A stretch of DNA of 17,961 nt. Origin: an uncultured Bacilli bacterium (GTDB lineage Bacteria; Bacillota_I; Bacilli_A; RF39; UBA660). Made by a program: the position numbers and the translations under genes. The notes beneath the pieces were generated by a model that saw nothing but the letters and a program-made list of their open reading frames with translations, was not told the DNA's origin and made no database searches. Below are positions 6,618 to 15,293 of this stretch, piece after piece; within the stretch, counting starts at the first letter, position 1, and each line of letters starts with the position of its first letter. The DNA lies in the NCBI GenBank assembly GCA_934095965.1, contig CAKOKR010000025.1, positions 1 through 17,961 on the forward strand, read 5' to 3'.

Positions 6618-9600
6618 ATGGAAAAATTTAAAAGTTTAAGCAAAGAATCAGTTGATGTAACTGAAGCAAAAATCTTAGAAAAGTGGAAAAGTGAAGACAT
6701 ACTTACGAAATGTATTGAAAACAGAAAAGATGCTCCATACTTTGTATTCTATGATGGACCTGCGACTGCAAATGGTCATCCTGGACTACATCACATGGTT
6801 GCAAAATTTTTAAAAGATGCAATTTGTAAATACAAAACAATGCAAGGATATAAAGTTCTTCGTAAAGTAGGTTGGGATACTCATGGTTTACCAGTTGAAT
6901 TACAAGTTGAAAAAGAACTAGGTTTCTCAGGTAAAAAAGATATAGAAAAATATGGTATCAAAGAATTCAACCAAAAATGCAAAGAAAGTGTTTGGAAAAA
7001 TGAAGATACATTTACAGATTTAACTGAAAAAATGGGCCAATTCATCGATATCAAACATCCATATGTTACATACGATAATAATTACATTGAAACTGAATGG
7101 TGGATTTTAAAAAAATTCTATGAAGAAGGATTATTTTATGAAGGAGTAAAAATTCTTCCTTATTGCCCAAGATGTGGAACAGGTCTTGCATCACACGAAG
7201 TTGCTCAAGGTTATGAAGAAATAAGTGTTGATACTGTAATTGTACCAATGAAGAAAAAGGGAGAAGATGTGTATTTCCTAGTTTGGACAACAACACCATG
7301 GACATTAATAGCTAATGTTGGTTTATGTGTAAATCCAGATTATGATTATTCACTAGTTTTAAGTAAAGGGACAAAGTTTATTTTAGCAACATCTCTAATT
7401 TCAAAAGTTTTAGGTGATGATGTTGAAATCCTTGATACATTCAAAGGAAGCAGTCTTGAATATACTGAATACGAACAACTAATACCAGAACTTTCTGTTA
7501 ATAAAAAAGGTTTCTTTGTATGTTGTGATTCATATGTTACTGCAGAAGATGGTACTGGTGTAGTTCACTTAGCTCCAGCATTCGGTGCAGATGATGCAAA
7601 TGTTGGAAGAAAATACAACTTACCTTACTTAAATCCAGTAGGTGAAGATGGAAAATACACTGAAGGACCATGGAAGGGAATGCTTGTTTTTGATGCAGAT
7701 GTTGAAGTAATCAAATACTTAAAAGAAAACGACAAACTATTTAAAAAACAAAGAATAGTACACAACTATCCTCATTGTTGGAGATGTCATACACCTTTAA
7801 TTTATTATTCTAAACCAAGTTATTATCTTGAAGTAACTAAAATAAAAGATAAAATTGTAGCTAATAACAAAACCGTTAATTGGTATCCATCATATGTTGG
7901 AGAAAAACGTTTTGGTAACTGGTTAGAAAATTTAAATGACTGGGCAATATCTCGTTCAAGATACTGGGGAACACCACTTCCATACTGGATTTGTTCATGT
8001 GGTCACACTGAAATGATTGGTTCACGTAAAGAGTTAGTTGAAAAAGCTATTGAAAATATTGATGAATCTATCGAATTACATAGACCATACATAGATGATG
8101 TTCATCTTAAATGTCCAGAATGTGGTAAGGCTATGACTAGATGTAAGGATGTAATAGATTGTTGGTTTGACTCAGGTTCAATGCCTTTTGCTCAATTTCA
8201 TTATCCATTTGAAAATAATGATTTGTTTGAAACTCAATTTCCAGCAGACTTTATTTGTGAAGGAATCGATCAAACTCGTGGATGGTTCTATACACTTTTA
8301 GTTATCTCAACATTTGTAAAAGGTGTAAGTCCATTTAAAAATGTTTTAGTAAATGATTTATTATTAGATGCAAATGGTAAAAAGATGAGTAAAACAATGG
8401 GTAATATTGTCGAACCATTTACAACTATGAAAGAATATGGTGCAGACACAGTTAGATTCTATCTTCCATATGTTTCACCAGTTTGGGTACCACTTAAATT
8501 TGATATCAATGGTTTAAAAGAAGTTCATTCTAAATTCTTTAATCCACTTAAAAATACATACAATTTCTTTACAATGTATGCAAATATAGATAATATTGAT
8601 ATAAATGATTGTAATATTCCATTAGAAAAAAGAGAAGATATCGATCGTTGGTTAATTAGTAAATATAATAAATTATTAAAATATGTAACTGATGCTTATG
8701 ATGAATATGATTTAAATAAAGTAGTAAAAGCTTTAACTGCATTTGTTTCAGATGATTTATCAAATTGGTATATCAGAAGAAATAGAGCAAGATTCTGGGG
8801 TAATGCAATGGATGACTCTAAAAAGGGTGTATATATAACAACTTATGAAGTATTAGTTGGTCTATCTAAAATGCTTGCACCAATATCACCATATTTATCT
8901 GAAGAAATGTACACTAATTTAACTTTAGAAGAATCAGTTCATCTAGCAGATTTTCCTAAATATGATGAAACTAAAATTGAAGAGTTGCTTGAAGAAAAAA
9001 TGGATTTAGTTCGTGAACTAATCAGTATTGGTAGAAACACTCGTGAAGAACATAAATTAAGAGTACGTCAACCACTAAGTGAAATTCTAATTGATGGCAA
9101 AAATAGTATGATTATCGGAGAACTTACCGAATTAATCAAAGAAGAATTAAATGTTAAAAAGGTTACTTATGTAAGTGATACATCACTATATATGAACTTT
9201 ACTGTTAAACCTAATTTTAGAAATGTTGGTAAAGTTTTCGGAGCAAATTTAAAAGAATTTCAAACTAAGTTACTTGATTTATCTTTATCTGATATAAAGA
9301 AACTTCAAAACAATGAATCTATCAAAATGCATATTGCAGATAATGACTATGATATTTATAGTGATATGGTTGATATAAGAATTGATGCTAAAGATGGATT
9401 TGATGTTGGAATGGATAATAATAACTTTGTTATTTTAAATACTACATTAACAACAGATTTAATTAATGAAGGTATTGCTCGTGAAATAATTTCAAAAGTT
9501 CAAACAATGAGAAAGAATAATAACTATGAACTTACTGATAGAATAAGTATTGTTTATTCTGGAAGTGAAGAAATAAAACTAGCAGTAGATGATTTTAAAG

Positions 9601-9710
9601 ATTATATCATGCATGAAACTCTTGCAACAAGTTTAGAAGAACAAAGTGTTAATGGAGAAAAATTCATGATTGATGATAAAGAAATAACTATTGATATTTC
9701 TAAAAATTAA
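6618..9710 (+). CDS. ileS: isoleucine-tRNA ligase, type 2 (GLHH variant)
   Basis: A 1030-residue class I aminoacyl-tRNA synthetase that charges tRNA-Ile in the cytoplasm. The sequence DGPATANGHPG and GWDTHGLPVE is the eukaryote-like IleRS2 type rather than the common bacterial IleRS1. The HIGH signature reads GLHH (56-59), with the first and third positions swapped. The second signature is KMSKT (589-593). The editing domain lies between, with WTTTPWTL, and two cysteine pairs (CSC and CPEC) suggest zinc knuckles before KMSKT. The anticodon-binding and C-terminal domains follow. The start at ATG 6618 has TTTGGAGGG just upstream; the frame is open back to 6558 but that lies inside the T-box. 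IleRS2 enzymes are known for low sensitivity to mupirocin. It is the only gene under the T-box, which supports a housekeeping role. Confidence 0.95.
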   Translation: MEKFKSLSKESVDVTEAKILEKWKSEDILTKCIENRKDAPYFVFYDGPATANGHPGLHHMVAKFLKDAICKYKTMQGYKVLRKVGWDTHGLPVELQVEKELGFSGKKDIEKYGIKEFNQKCKESVWKNEDTFTDLTEKMGQFIDIKHPYVTYDNNYIETEWWILKKFYEEGLFYEGVKILPYCPRCGTGLASHEVAQGYEEISVDTVIVPMKKKGEDVYFLVWTTTPWTLIANVGLCVNPDYDYSLVLSKGTKFILATSLISKVLGDDVEILDTFKGSSLEYTEYEQLIPELSVNKKGFFVCCDSYVTAEDGTGVVHLAPAFGADDANVGRKYNLPYLNPVGEDGKYTEGPWKGMLVFDADVEVIKYLKENDKLFKKQRIVHNYPHCWRCHTPLIYYSKPSYYLEVTKIKDKIVANNKTVNWYPSYVGEKRFGNWLENLNDWAISRSRYWGTPLPYWICSCGHTEMIGSRKELVEKAIENIDESIELHRPYIDDVHLKCPECGKAMTRCKDVIDCWFDSGSMPFAQFHYPFENNDLFETQFPADFICEGIDQTRGWFYTLLVISTFVKGVSPFKNVLVNDLLLDANGKKMSKTMGNIVEPFTTMKEYGADTVRFYLPYVSPVWVPLKFDINGLKEVHSKFFNPLKNTYNFFTMYANIDNIDINDCNIPLEKREDIDRWLISKYNKLLKYVTDAYDEYDLNKVVKALTAFVSDDLSNWYIRRNRARFWGNAMDDSKKGVYITTYEVLVGLSKMLAPISPYLSEEMYTNLTLEESVHLADFPKYDETKIEELLEEKMDLVRELISIGRNTREEHKLRVRQPLSEILIDGKNSMIIGELTELIKEELNVKKVTYVSDTSLYMNFTVKPNFRNVGKVFGANLKEFQTKLLDLSLSDIKKLQNNESIKMHIADNDYDIYSDMVDIRIDAKDGFDVGMDNNNFVILNTTLTTDLINEGIAREIISKVQTMRKNNNYELTDRISIVYSGSEEIKLAVDDFKDYIMHETLATSLEEQSVNGEKFMIDDKEITIDISKN

Positions 9711-9719
9711 TGCTAAAAT
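9691..9719 (+). promoter_or_regulatory. promoter of tRNA-Arg, inside the end of ileS
   Basis: TTGATA (9691-9696), 17-base spacer, TAAAAT (9714-9719) with an extended -10 TG at 9711-9712. The predicted start near 9726 is two bases before the tRNA. The -35 lies in the ileS coding end and the -10 just after its stop. Confidence 0.6.
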
Positions 9720-9727
9720 TCTGGTAG

Positions 9728-9804
9728 GTCCATGTAGCTCAGTTGGATAGAGTAAGTGCCTCCGACGCATTAGGTCGCAAGTTCGATTCTTGTCATGGAC
9801 ACCA
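9728..9804 (+). tRNA. tRNA-Arg(CCG)
   Basis: A complete 77-base cloverleaf with encoded CCA. Acceptor GTCCATG pairs with CATGGAC (9794-9800), discriminator A. D stem GCTC/GAGT. Anticodon arm AGTGC-CTCCGAC-GCATT with anticodon CCG at 9762-9764, reading the arginine codon CGG. Variable loop AGGTC. T arm GCAAG-TTCGATT-CTTGT. CGG is rare here, but it is used, for instance in yqeG and yceD. The gene starts 17 bases after ileS and has its own promoter and terminator. Confidence 0.93.
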
Positions 9805-9813
9805 GATTGTATT

Positions 9814-9843
9814 AAACCTCGTTAAAGCGGGGTTTTAATTTTT
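9814..9843 (+). terminator. terminator after tRNA-Arg
   Basis: Stem aaacctcg / cggggttt (9814-9821 and 9828-9835) with loop ttaaag and a T-rich tail. It lies only 11 bases before the next gene's start. Confidence 0.7.
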
Positions 9844-9854
9844 AAGAAGGATTT

Positions 9855-10292
9855 ATGGATGTTCAAAAATTATGTAATGATTTTAAAAATAAAAATAATA
9901 TAGACAATGATAATTATTCTATCTGGGCTTTTGGAGATAATCCAGATTTACTCTTAGAATTAGTAATGTTAGGTGAAAAAACTGCAACATCGTCATTATA
10001 TATGTTGTATAATAATGAAAAATTACCTAAAGAAGGTGAGTACAACATTATTTTAAATAGTAAAAATGAAGCAAAGTGTATAATCAAAACAACAAAATTA
10101 TATTTAAAAAAAATTGGTGAAGTATCTTCTGAGCATGCTTATAAAGAAGGCGAAGGTGATAAATCTTTATCTTATTGGAGTGAGGTTCATGAAAGATTTT
10201 TTAATGAATGTCTAGCTTCTTACAATAAAAAAATTACATTGAATGATTTAGTAGTTTGTGAAGAATTTGAACTAGTACATAAAATAAATTAA
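9855..10292 (+). CDS. ASCH domain protein
   Basis: A 145-residue cytoplasmic protein of the ASCH family, a PUA-like fold thought to bind RNA or nucleoside-like ligands; some members are N4-acetylcytidine amidohydrolases or nucleases. Visible marks are GEKTATSS at 40-47, the central strands ending CIIKTTKLYLKKIGEV, and the conserved EGEGDKSLSYW (98-108) followed by HERFF. Length is typical (about 130-150). ATG at 9855 follows the site aagaagga. It lies right after the tRNA-Arg terminator with no separate promoter visible in the gap, so it probably depends on read-through or a start inside the tRNA. The specific role is unknown. Confidence 0.85.
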   Translation: MDVQKLCNDFKNKNNIDNDNYSIWAFGDNPDLLLELVMLGEKTATSSLYMLYNNEKLPKEGEYNIILNSKNEAKCIIKTTKLYLKKIGEVSSEHAYKEGEGDKSLSYWSEVHERFFNECLASYNKKITLNDLVVCEEFELVHKIN

Positions 10293-10318
10293 AAAATATT
10301 AAATTTTATTAAAAGTTA

Positions 10319-10327
10319 TGATATAAT
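10319..10327 (+). promoter_or_regulatory. extended -10 promoter of the yqeG operon
   Basis: TGATATAAT, a TG-extended -10 with perfect TATAAT at 10322-10327. No good -35 is seen 17 bases upstream, which extended -10 promoters tolerate. The binding site CGGAGGT follows before ATG 10351. Confidence 0.5.
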
Positions 10328-10350
10328 TTATAAAGAACGGAGGTCTTTAA

Positions 10351-10872
10351 ATGTTAGATTTATTTATTCCTGATGTATATCAACAAAGTATTTATACGAT
10401 TAACTATAAAAAGTTAAAGAAAAATGGTATCAAGTGCCTTCTTTTTGACTTGGATAATACCATTGCTCCATATAAAATTAATGAACCAGATCAAAATGTT
10501 AAAGAATTATTTCATCGTCTTGAACAAGATTTTAAAGTAATAATTATTTCTAATAGTGGTAAAAATAGATTAAGACCTTTTAAAGAAATATTAAATGTTG
10601 ATGTTGCTTTTAGTAGTAAAAAACCCTTAAAAGGAAAATATAAGAAGATATTAGAATTATATCATTTTAAAATAAATGAAGTTGCTTGTATTGGAGACCA
10701 ATTATTAACAGATATACTTGGTGCTAATAGAATGGGTCTTACAAGTATCTTAGTTAATCGTGTTGCAAAATATGAAATGTTTCCAACTCGGGTAAATCGT
10801 TTTATGGAAAAATTAATTTTGAAAAAATTTGCAAAACAAAACATTTTAGTAAGCGGGGTATATTATGATTAA
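10351..10872 (+). CDS. yqeG: YqeG-family HAD (IIIA) phosphatase
   Basis: A 173-residue HAD-superfamily hydrolase. Motif I is DLDNTI with the nucleophile and acid at Asp33 and Asp35; motif II is SNSG (67-70); Lys90/Lys91 supply motif III; motif IV is GDQLLTD (115-121). It matches the YqeG group in length and sequence. The physiological substrate is not settled; the group is related to phosphatidylglycerophosphate phosphatases, but in Bacillota it sits next to yqeH. The strong ribosome binding site CGGAGGT and the promoter at 10319-10327 make it the first gene of the operon. It overlaps yqeH by 8 bases, so the two are likely translationally coupled. Confidence 0.92.
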   Translation: MLDLFIPDVYQQSIYTINYKKLKKNGIKCLLFDLDNTIAPYKINEPDQNVKELFHRLEQDFKVIIISNSGKNRLRPFKEILNVDVAFSSKKPLKGKYKKILELYHFKINEVACIGDQLLTDILGANRMGLTSILVNRVAKYEMFPTRVNRFMEKLILKKFAKQNILVSGVYYD

Positions 10873-11776
10873 ATGTAAAGGATGCGGAATATTACTTCAA
10901 AGTGAAGATAAAAAGAAAATCGGGTATACACCAGATATAAAAAATGAACTATGTCAAAGATGTTTTAAATTAAAAAATTATAATACCTTAATTAATAAAG
11001 GTGTTATTATTGATAATGATAAATTGATAAATAAAATAAATAAATTAAATGTTCATGTTTTATTTCTAGTTGATTTTTTAAATATTGATTCTGAAGTAAT
11101 AGATTTATATAAGAAAATAAATGCAAATAAAACTTTAGTAATAACTAAAGAAGATATAATACCAAAAAATATTATTAAAGATAGACTCGTTAAAAATATT
11201 AAAGATTTATATGAAATAGATGAAGATATAATACTAACAAGTACTAAATTTACTAAAAATATTAGTAATATTGAATCTATTTGTTTAAAAGAAAAGAAGG
11301 TATTACTTGCAGGTTATACAAATGCTGGTAAAAGTAGCTTAATAAATAAAATGATAGGTAGTGAAATTACTGTAAGTAGCAGGGAAAATACAACTCAAGA
11401 TTTTATTAAGTTAAATGTTGATGGTGTAACTATTTATGATGCACCAGGTTTTATGAGTAACACAAAAAGAGATATTGTTTCTAAAAATATAATTAAACCT
11501 AAAACATATCAATTACCAAGTAAACATTATTTAGAATTTAATAATATTAAATTAAATGTAAGTAGTGATAGTAATATAACTTTATATTTACCGGATGAAG
11601 TAGCAATAAATAGAAGAAGAGAAAAAGAAAATGTTACTTGTGATATAATTGTTCCTAAAAATTCTGATTTAATTATAAAAGGTCTTGGTTTTATTAAATT
11701 TTCTAAAACTAGTTTAGTAAGTATTACAGGGGATTATGAAATAAGACCAAGTATAGTAGGTGCAAACAATGAGTAA
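10865..11776 (+). CDS. yqeH: circularly permuted ribosome-assembly GTPase YqeH
   Basis: A 303-residue GTPase needed for assembly of the small ribosomal subunit in Bacillota. A zinc knuckle opens it: C4-K-G-C7 and C30-Q-R-C33. The GTPase motifs are in permuted order: G4-like TKED (94-97), G5-like STK (126-128), G1 GYTNAGKS (150-157), G2 with TTQD (176-179), G3 DAPG (192-195). A C-terminal domain follows that is thought to contact RNA or ribosome. G4 has Thr in place of the usual Asn. The protein is shorter than the roughly 366 residues of the Bacillus subtilis protein, mainly after G3. It starts within yqeG and its stop overlaps the mutL start. Confidence 0.92.
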   Translation: MIKCKGCGILLQSEDKKKIGYTPDIKNELCQRCFKLKNYNTLINKGVIIDNDKLINKINKLNVHVLFLVDFLNIDSEVIDLYKKINANKTLVITKEDIIPKNIIKDRLVKNIKDLYEIDEDIILTSTKFTKNISNIESICLKEKKVLLAGYTNAGKSSLINKMIGSEITVSSRENTTQDFIKLNVDGVTIYDAPGFMSNTKRDIVSKNIIKPKTYQLPSKHYLEFNNIKLNVSSDSNITLYLPDEVAINRRREKENVTCDIIVPKNSDLIIKGLGFIKFSKTSLVSITGDYEIRPSIVGANNE

Positions 11777-13514
11777 GATAAGGATAATGAATGAACTTCT
11801 TGCTAATAAAATTGCTGCAGGTGAAGTTGTTGAAAAGTGCTCTTCTGTTTTAAAGGAATTGGTCGAAAATTCAATTGATGCAGGTGCTACCAATATTAAG
11901 GTTTTACTTGATGGTGGTGGACTTAAAAAAATTGAGGTAATAGATAATGGAAGTGGCATGGATAGAGATGATGCGTGTCTTGCTTTTTGTAGACATGCTA
12001 CTAGTAAGATATATAAAGATGATGATTTGTTTTTCATTGAAACACTTGGATTTAGAGGTGAAGCACTTGCAAGTATTGCTAGTGTATGTGAAGTAAATAT
12101 GGAAACATCTAATGGTAGTGTTGGAACGCTAGTTCATATAAAGGGAGGTACAATACTTGAAGTAAGTGATGCTCCGTTAAGGATAGGTACTAGAGTTGAA
12201 GTAACTAATATATTTTATAATACACCTGCTAGATTAAAATACTTAAAGACTGAGGCAACTGAACTTAATAATTGTCTACAATTTATTGAAAAACTTGCTT
12301 TATCAAAACCAGGGATAGCATTTAGTTTAAGTAATAATGATAAAGTTTTAGTAAAAACTAGTGGAAGTAATAATTTGCTTAAAACAATACATGAAATATA
12401 TGGACTTAATGTATCAAGTAATATGCTTGAATTAAAAGCTTCAAGTGATGATTATGAAATATGTGGATTTGTTTCAAAACCAAGTATATTAAAAAAGAAT
12501 AGAAATCATTTTAATACATTTGTAAATGGAAGAATTGTTAAAAATAATGATATAAATAGAGCTATAAATGATGCATATAACACATATAAACATGAAGGTT
12601 TTTATCCGATTGTGGTTATAAATATTGAAACTGATCCAACACTAGTTGATGTAAATATTCATCCTACTAAACAAGATATTAAATTAAGTAAGATGGATGA
12701 GTTATATGATTTAATTTATAAAAATATAAAAGATGTTTTATATAAGAACTTGCTTGTTGCATCAGCTTTAGTAAATGAAGAAGATAATGATATAAAGGAT
12801 AATTTTATTGAACCAAGTGTATATGAAAAAATAGATACAAGCAATGAAACACTTGAGATACCGTGGGAAGAGGAAATTGTTCAAACATCACTTGATTTTG
12901 GTAATAACGAAGTAATTAAAAATGAAGAGTTTAAAAGTCTTAAGTTATATCCGGTTGGTCAAGTACATGGCACATATATTATTTGTGAAAATGAAGATGG
13001 AATGTATATAGTTGATCAACATGCTGCTCATGAAAGAGTAAATTATGAAATGATTACTAAAAGGTATCAAGATGAAGAAGTAACATATACTGATATGTTG
13101 GTACCTTTAAGTATTGAACTTTCAACTAGTGATTATACATTATTTCAAGAAAGAAAAAGTGTTTTAACAGACTTAGGTTTTAAAATAGAGGATTTTGGTA
13201 TAAATACGATTTGTATAAAGAGTCATCCGACATGGCTTAGGGAAAACTATGAACAAGATAATATCAAATATATAGTTGATTTGGTTTTAGAAAATAAAAA
13301 CTTTAATAAAGATAGATTCTTAGATAGTTTAGCAAAAATGGTTAGTTGCAAAATGAGTGTTAAAGCAAATGAACACTTAAGTTTAGAACAAATGGAAAAA
13401 TTATTAAATGACTTAGTTAAATGTGATAATCCTTATAACTGTTGTCATGGAAGACCATCAATTATGAAATTTAGCAACTATGAATTGGAAAAAATGTTTA
13501 GGAGAGTGCTATAA
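11769..13514 (+). CDS. mutL: DNA mismatch repair protein MutL
   Basis: A 581-residue MutL with an N-terminal GHKL ATPase and C-terminal dimerisation/endonuclease domain. ATPase motifs are ENSIDAGA (E33, N34), DNGSGM (59-64) and GFRGEALAS (94-102). The C-terminal part has the metal-binding endonuclease motif DQHAAHERVNYE (416-427), SCKMSVKA and CCHGRPS (558-564), and MFRR near the end. It is therefore the nicking type used where MutH is absent. MutL links MutS mismatch recognition to strand removal. The ATG at 11769 is chosen because aggtg is 6 bases upstream and the result starts MSKIRIMNELLANKIAAGEV like other MutL; a GTG at 11760 overlaps that site. No mutS is in view. The stop shares its last base with the next start (TAATG). 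Confidence 0.95.
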   Translation: MSKIRIMNELLANKIAAGEVVEKCSSVLKELVENSIDAGATNIKVLLDGGGLKKIEVIDNGSGMDRDDACLAFCRHATSKIYKDDDLFFIETLGFRGEALASIASVCEVNMETSNGSVGTLVHIKGGTILEVSDAPLRIGTRVEVTNIFYNTPARLKYLKTEATELNNCLQFIEKLALSKPGIAFSLSNNDKVLVKTSGSNNLLKTIHEIYGLNVSSNMLELKASSDDYEICGFVSKPSILKKNRNHFNTFVNGRIVKNNDINRAINDAYNTYKHEGFYPIVVINIETDPTLVDVNIHPTKQDIKLSKMDELYDLIYKNIKDVLYKNLLVASALVNEEDNDIKDNFIEPSVYEKIDTSNETLEIPWEEEIVQTSLDFGNNEVIKNEEFKSLKLYPVGQVHGTYIICENEDGMYIVDQHAAHERVNYEMITKRYQDEEVTYTDMLVPLSIELSTSDYTLFQERKSVLTDLGFKIEDFGINTICIKSHPTWLRENYEQDNIKYIVDLVLENKNFNKDRFLDSLAKMVSCKMSVKANEHLSLEQMEKLLNDLVKCDNPYNCCHGRPSIMKFSNYELEKMFRRVL

Positions 13515-14551
13515 TGTTACCAGAAAAAAGAAAAAAATTAATAATTACTAGTATATCAATTATTGTAATGATTTTTGTAGTAATTGGTATTGCTAAGTTA
13601 AGTAGCTATATAAAAAGAATGAATACACCGGCGGAAGATTTAAAGAATAATGATACTTATCCGAGTAAATATCAATATTATGGATTTAGTAAAGACCAAG
13701 ATAATATATATAAATTATATGGAATAATGGGTAAAGATGAAACTTATTTAAATTTAAGAACATTTTATAATATAAATGATTATACATTAAGAAATAATAA
13801 GTTAATTATATATAGTGATGCTATTAATGAAATAAGATATGATTCTAAGGAAGATGAGTTTTATTATTATGAGTTAGATAGTTTTTATAGTAGAAATTAT
13901 ACAGTTAGAGTAACAGATAAATTTTTTGTTAAAGTTGGACCAAATAATATGTATTATAAGATGTATGATGATAAAGAAGATACAGAAATAGAAAATAAAA
14001 AAGTTGATAGTAAGATACTTATTAATGGTAATGTAATATATTATGTTGTAAGTGATGGGGTATATGCTTATAATGTAGAATCTCATGAAAAGAAGTTAGT
14101 GGTACCAATTGGTATTGATTCTACAGTTAAACTTTTAAATAATGCCGGAGATTATATGTATTTTGAAAGTGGAGAATACTTATATAGTTATAATATGAAG
14201 ACTGGTATAATGACTGATGTTTTAAAAAATATTGTAGATTATGATGAAGTTACTTTTGTTGATACCACAATAAGTGGGTTCTTGTTTTTAACAAAAGATA
14301 AGAATGATGATTATGTTTTAAAAGAATATAATTCTGTTGGAAATAAAGTAATTGATACATTTGAATATAAGTTAAATGATGAAGTTATTACTTATTCTAA
14401 AAAGATGGATAAAAATCTTTACTACATGAAGTTAAAAAATAGTGAAAATATAGAAAAGTATGTTATAATAGATGTACTAAAAAAAGAAGTTGTTAAAGAA
14501 TTTAGTAACAATTATGATTTAGTAGTAAGGGTGATTAATAATGAAGATTAA
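13514..14551 (+). CDS. membrane-anchored protein of unknown function, beta-propeller-like
   Basis: A 345-residue protein I do not recognise. Residues 1-8 are basic, 9-27 form one hydrophobic membrane segment, and the remaining 310 or so residues lie outside. This part is rich in Tyr, Asp, Asn and Lys and has recurring short strand units such as LNLRTFYNINDYTLRNN, GVYAYNVESHEKKLV and EYLYSYNMKTGIMTDVL. The repeated aromatic-rich hairpins suggest a propeller of the DUF5050 or PQQ-like kind, by analogy only. No catalytic motif or LPxTG-type anchor is seen. It is joined to mutL by TAATG and overlaps yceD by 11 bases, so it is an integral part of the operon, yet its predicted location has no obvious link to repair or ribosome genes. 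Confidence 0.7.
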   Translation: MLPEKRKKLIITSISIIVMIFVVIGIAKLSSYIKRMNTPAEDLKNNDTYPSKYQYYGFSKDQDNIYKLYGIMGKDETYLNLRTFYNINDYTLRNNKLIIYSDAINEIRYDSKEDEFYYYELDSFYSRNYTVRVTDKFFVKVGPNNMYYKMYDDKEDTEIENKKVDSKILINGNVIYYVVSDGVYAYNVESHEKKLVVPIGIDSTVKLLNNAGDYMYFESGEYLYSYNMKTGIMTDVLKNIVDYDEVTFVDTTISGFLFLTKDKNDDYVLKEYNSVGNKVIDTFEYKLNDEVITYSKKMDKNLYYMKLKNSENIEKYVIIDVLKKEVVKEFSNNYDLVVRVINNED

Positions 14552-15011
14552 TTTAAATTTGCTTCCAAAAGTATTTGATGATGATATTATTATACCAGAG
14601 TGTTATTATGATGGTACATCAATTAAAGATTTAAGTAAAATTAAAGTAGTTGGGAAAATAAAGTACAATGTTATTGATGAAGTTGTAATAGATTTGGATG
14701 TAAGTGGAGAAATGTTACTTATTGATGCTATTACAAATGAACCTATAAAATATCCATTTTCGATTAAAATTTTGGAAAATTTAGCAGAAATTGATGAAAA
14801 TGATGCAAAATATTTAGAAAAAAGTCAAAATACACTTGATATAATTGAATTTTTATGGGAAAATATTGTATTGGAAGTTCCTATTCGGGTTACGAAGTCA
14901 ACTGGGGTATCACTTCATGGTGATGGTTGGCAATTAAACGAAGATGAAAATAAGGATAAGATAGATCCAAGATTTCAAAAATTAGATGAATTTTTTAAAG
15001 GTGGTGAATAG
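14541..15011 (+). CDS. yceD: YceD (DUF177) family protein
   Basis: A 156-residue protein of the DUF177/YceD family, which is almost always encoded just upstream of rpmF. Members have been linked to 23S rRNA processing or ribosome assembly in bacteria and plastids. The core reads VVGKIKYNVIDEVVIDLDVSGE and later DIIEFLWENIVLEVPIR, as in family members; the usual cysteines of the family are not conserved here. The acidic tail ends DPRFQKLDEFF, a common family ending. The ATG at 14541 lies 11 bases inside the previous gene, with aaggg upstream. Its TAG stop is 2 bases before rpmF, so the two are co-translated. The assignment rests on motif and position. Confidence 0.88.
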   Translation: MKINLNLLPKVFDDDIIIPECYYDGTSIKDLSKIKVVGKIKYNVIDEVVIDLDVSGEMLLIDAITNEPIKYPFSIKILENLAEIDENDAKYLEKSQNTLDIIEFLWENIVLEVPIRVTKSTGVSLHGDGWQLNEDENKDKIDPRFQKLDEFFKGGE

Positions 15012-15013
15012 AC

Positions 15014-15202
15014 ATGGCAGTTCCTTTCAGAAGAACTAGTAAAACTAAAAAAAGAATGCGTAGAACTCATTTGAAAAAAGAAGTTGGAGCTTTAACAAAG
15101 TGTTCTAAATGTGGTGCTACATTAAGACCTCATAGAGCTTGTACTAAATGTGGTAACTACAATGGTAAAACTGTAATCAATGTTGCAGAAGAAAATGAAT
15201 AA
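15014..15202 (+). CDS. rpmF: 50S ribosomal protein L32
   Basis: A 62-residue ribosomal protein of the large subunit. It begins AVPFRRTSKTKKRMRRTH, as bacterial L32 does, and has a four-cysteine zinc site C30-S-K-C33 and C43-T-K-C46. This is the zinc-binding (C+) form; some bacteria also carry a C-minus paralog used in zinc starvation, which is not in this window. The binding site aaaggtgg lies just before the yceD stop. A terminator follows, making this the last gene of the operon. Confidence 0.97.
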   Translation: MAVPFRRTSKTKKRMRRTHLKKEVGALTKCSKCGATLRPHRACTKCGNYNGKTVINVAEENE

Positions 15203-15236
15203 GAAATTACATAAAAAAGTGTAATTTTCTTTTTTT
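15203..15236 (+). terminator. terminator of the yqeG-rpmF operon
   Basis: Perfect stem aaattaca / tgtaattt (15204-15211 and 15220-15227), loop taaaaaag, then a run of about seven T. Confidence 0.8.
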
Positions 15237-15240
15237 GTTG

Positions 15241-15275
15241 TTGAATTTTTGTAATATTTGTGTTAATCTTATTAT
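15241..15275 (+). promoter_or_regulatory. probable promoter of the three-gene cassette
   Basis: TTGAAT (15241-15246), 17-base spacer, TAATCT (15264-15269) with a TG at 15261-15262. An alternative is TTGTAA (15249-15254) and TATTAT (15270-15275) with a short 15-base spacer. One promoter is expected here because a terminator lies directly upstream. Confidence 0.4.
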
Positions 15276-15293
15276 AGAAGGGAAATATGAATT

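Noticed and set aside
11760..11768. GTG start of MutL
   Set aside because: The GTG is part of the aggtg site for ATG 11769, and MutL proteins begin at the ATG.
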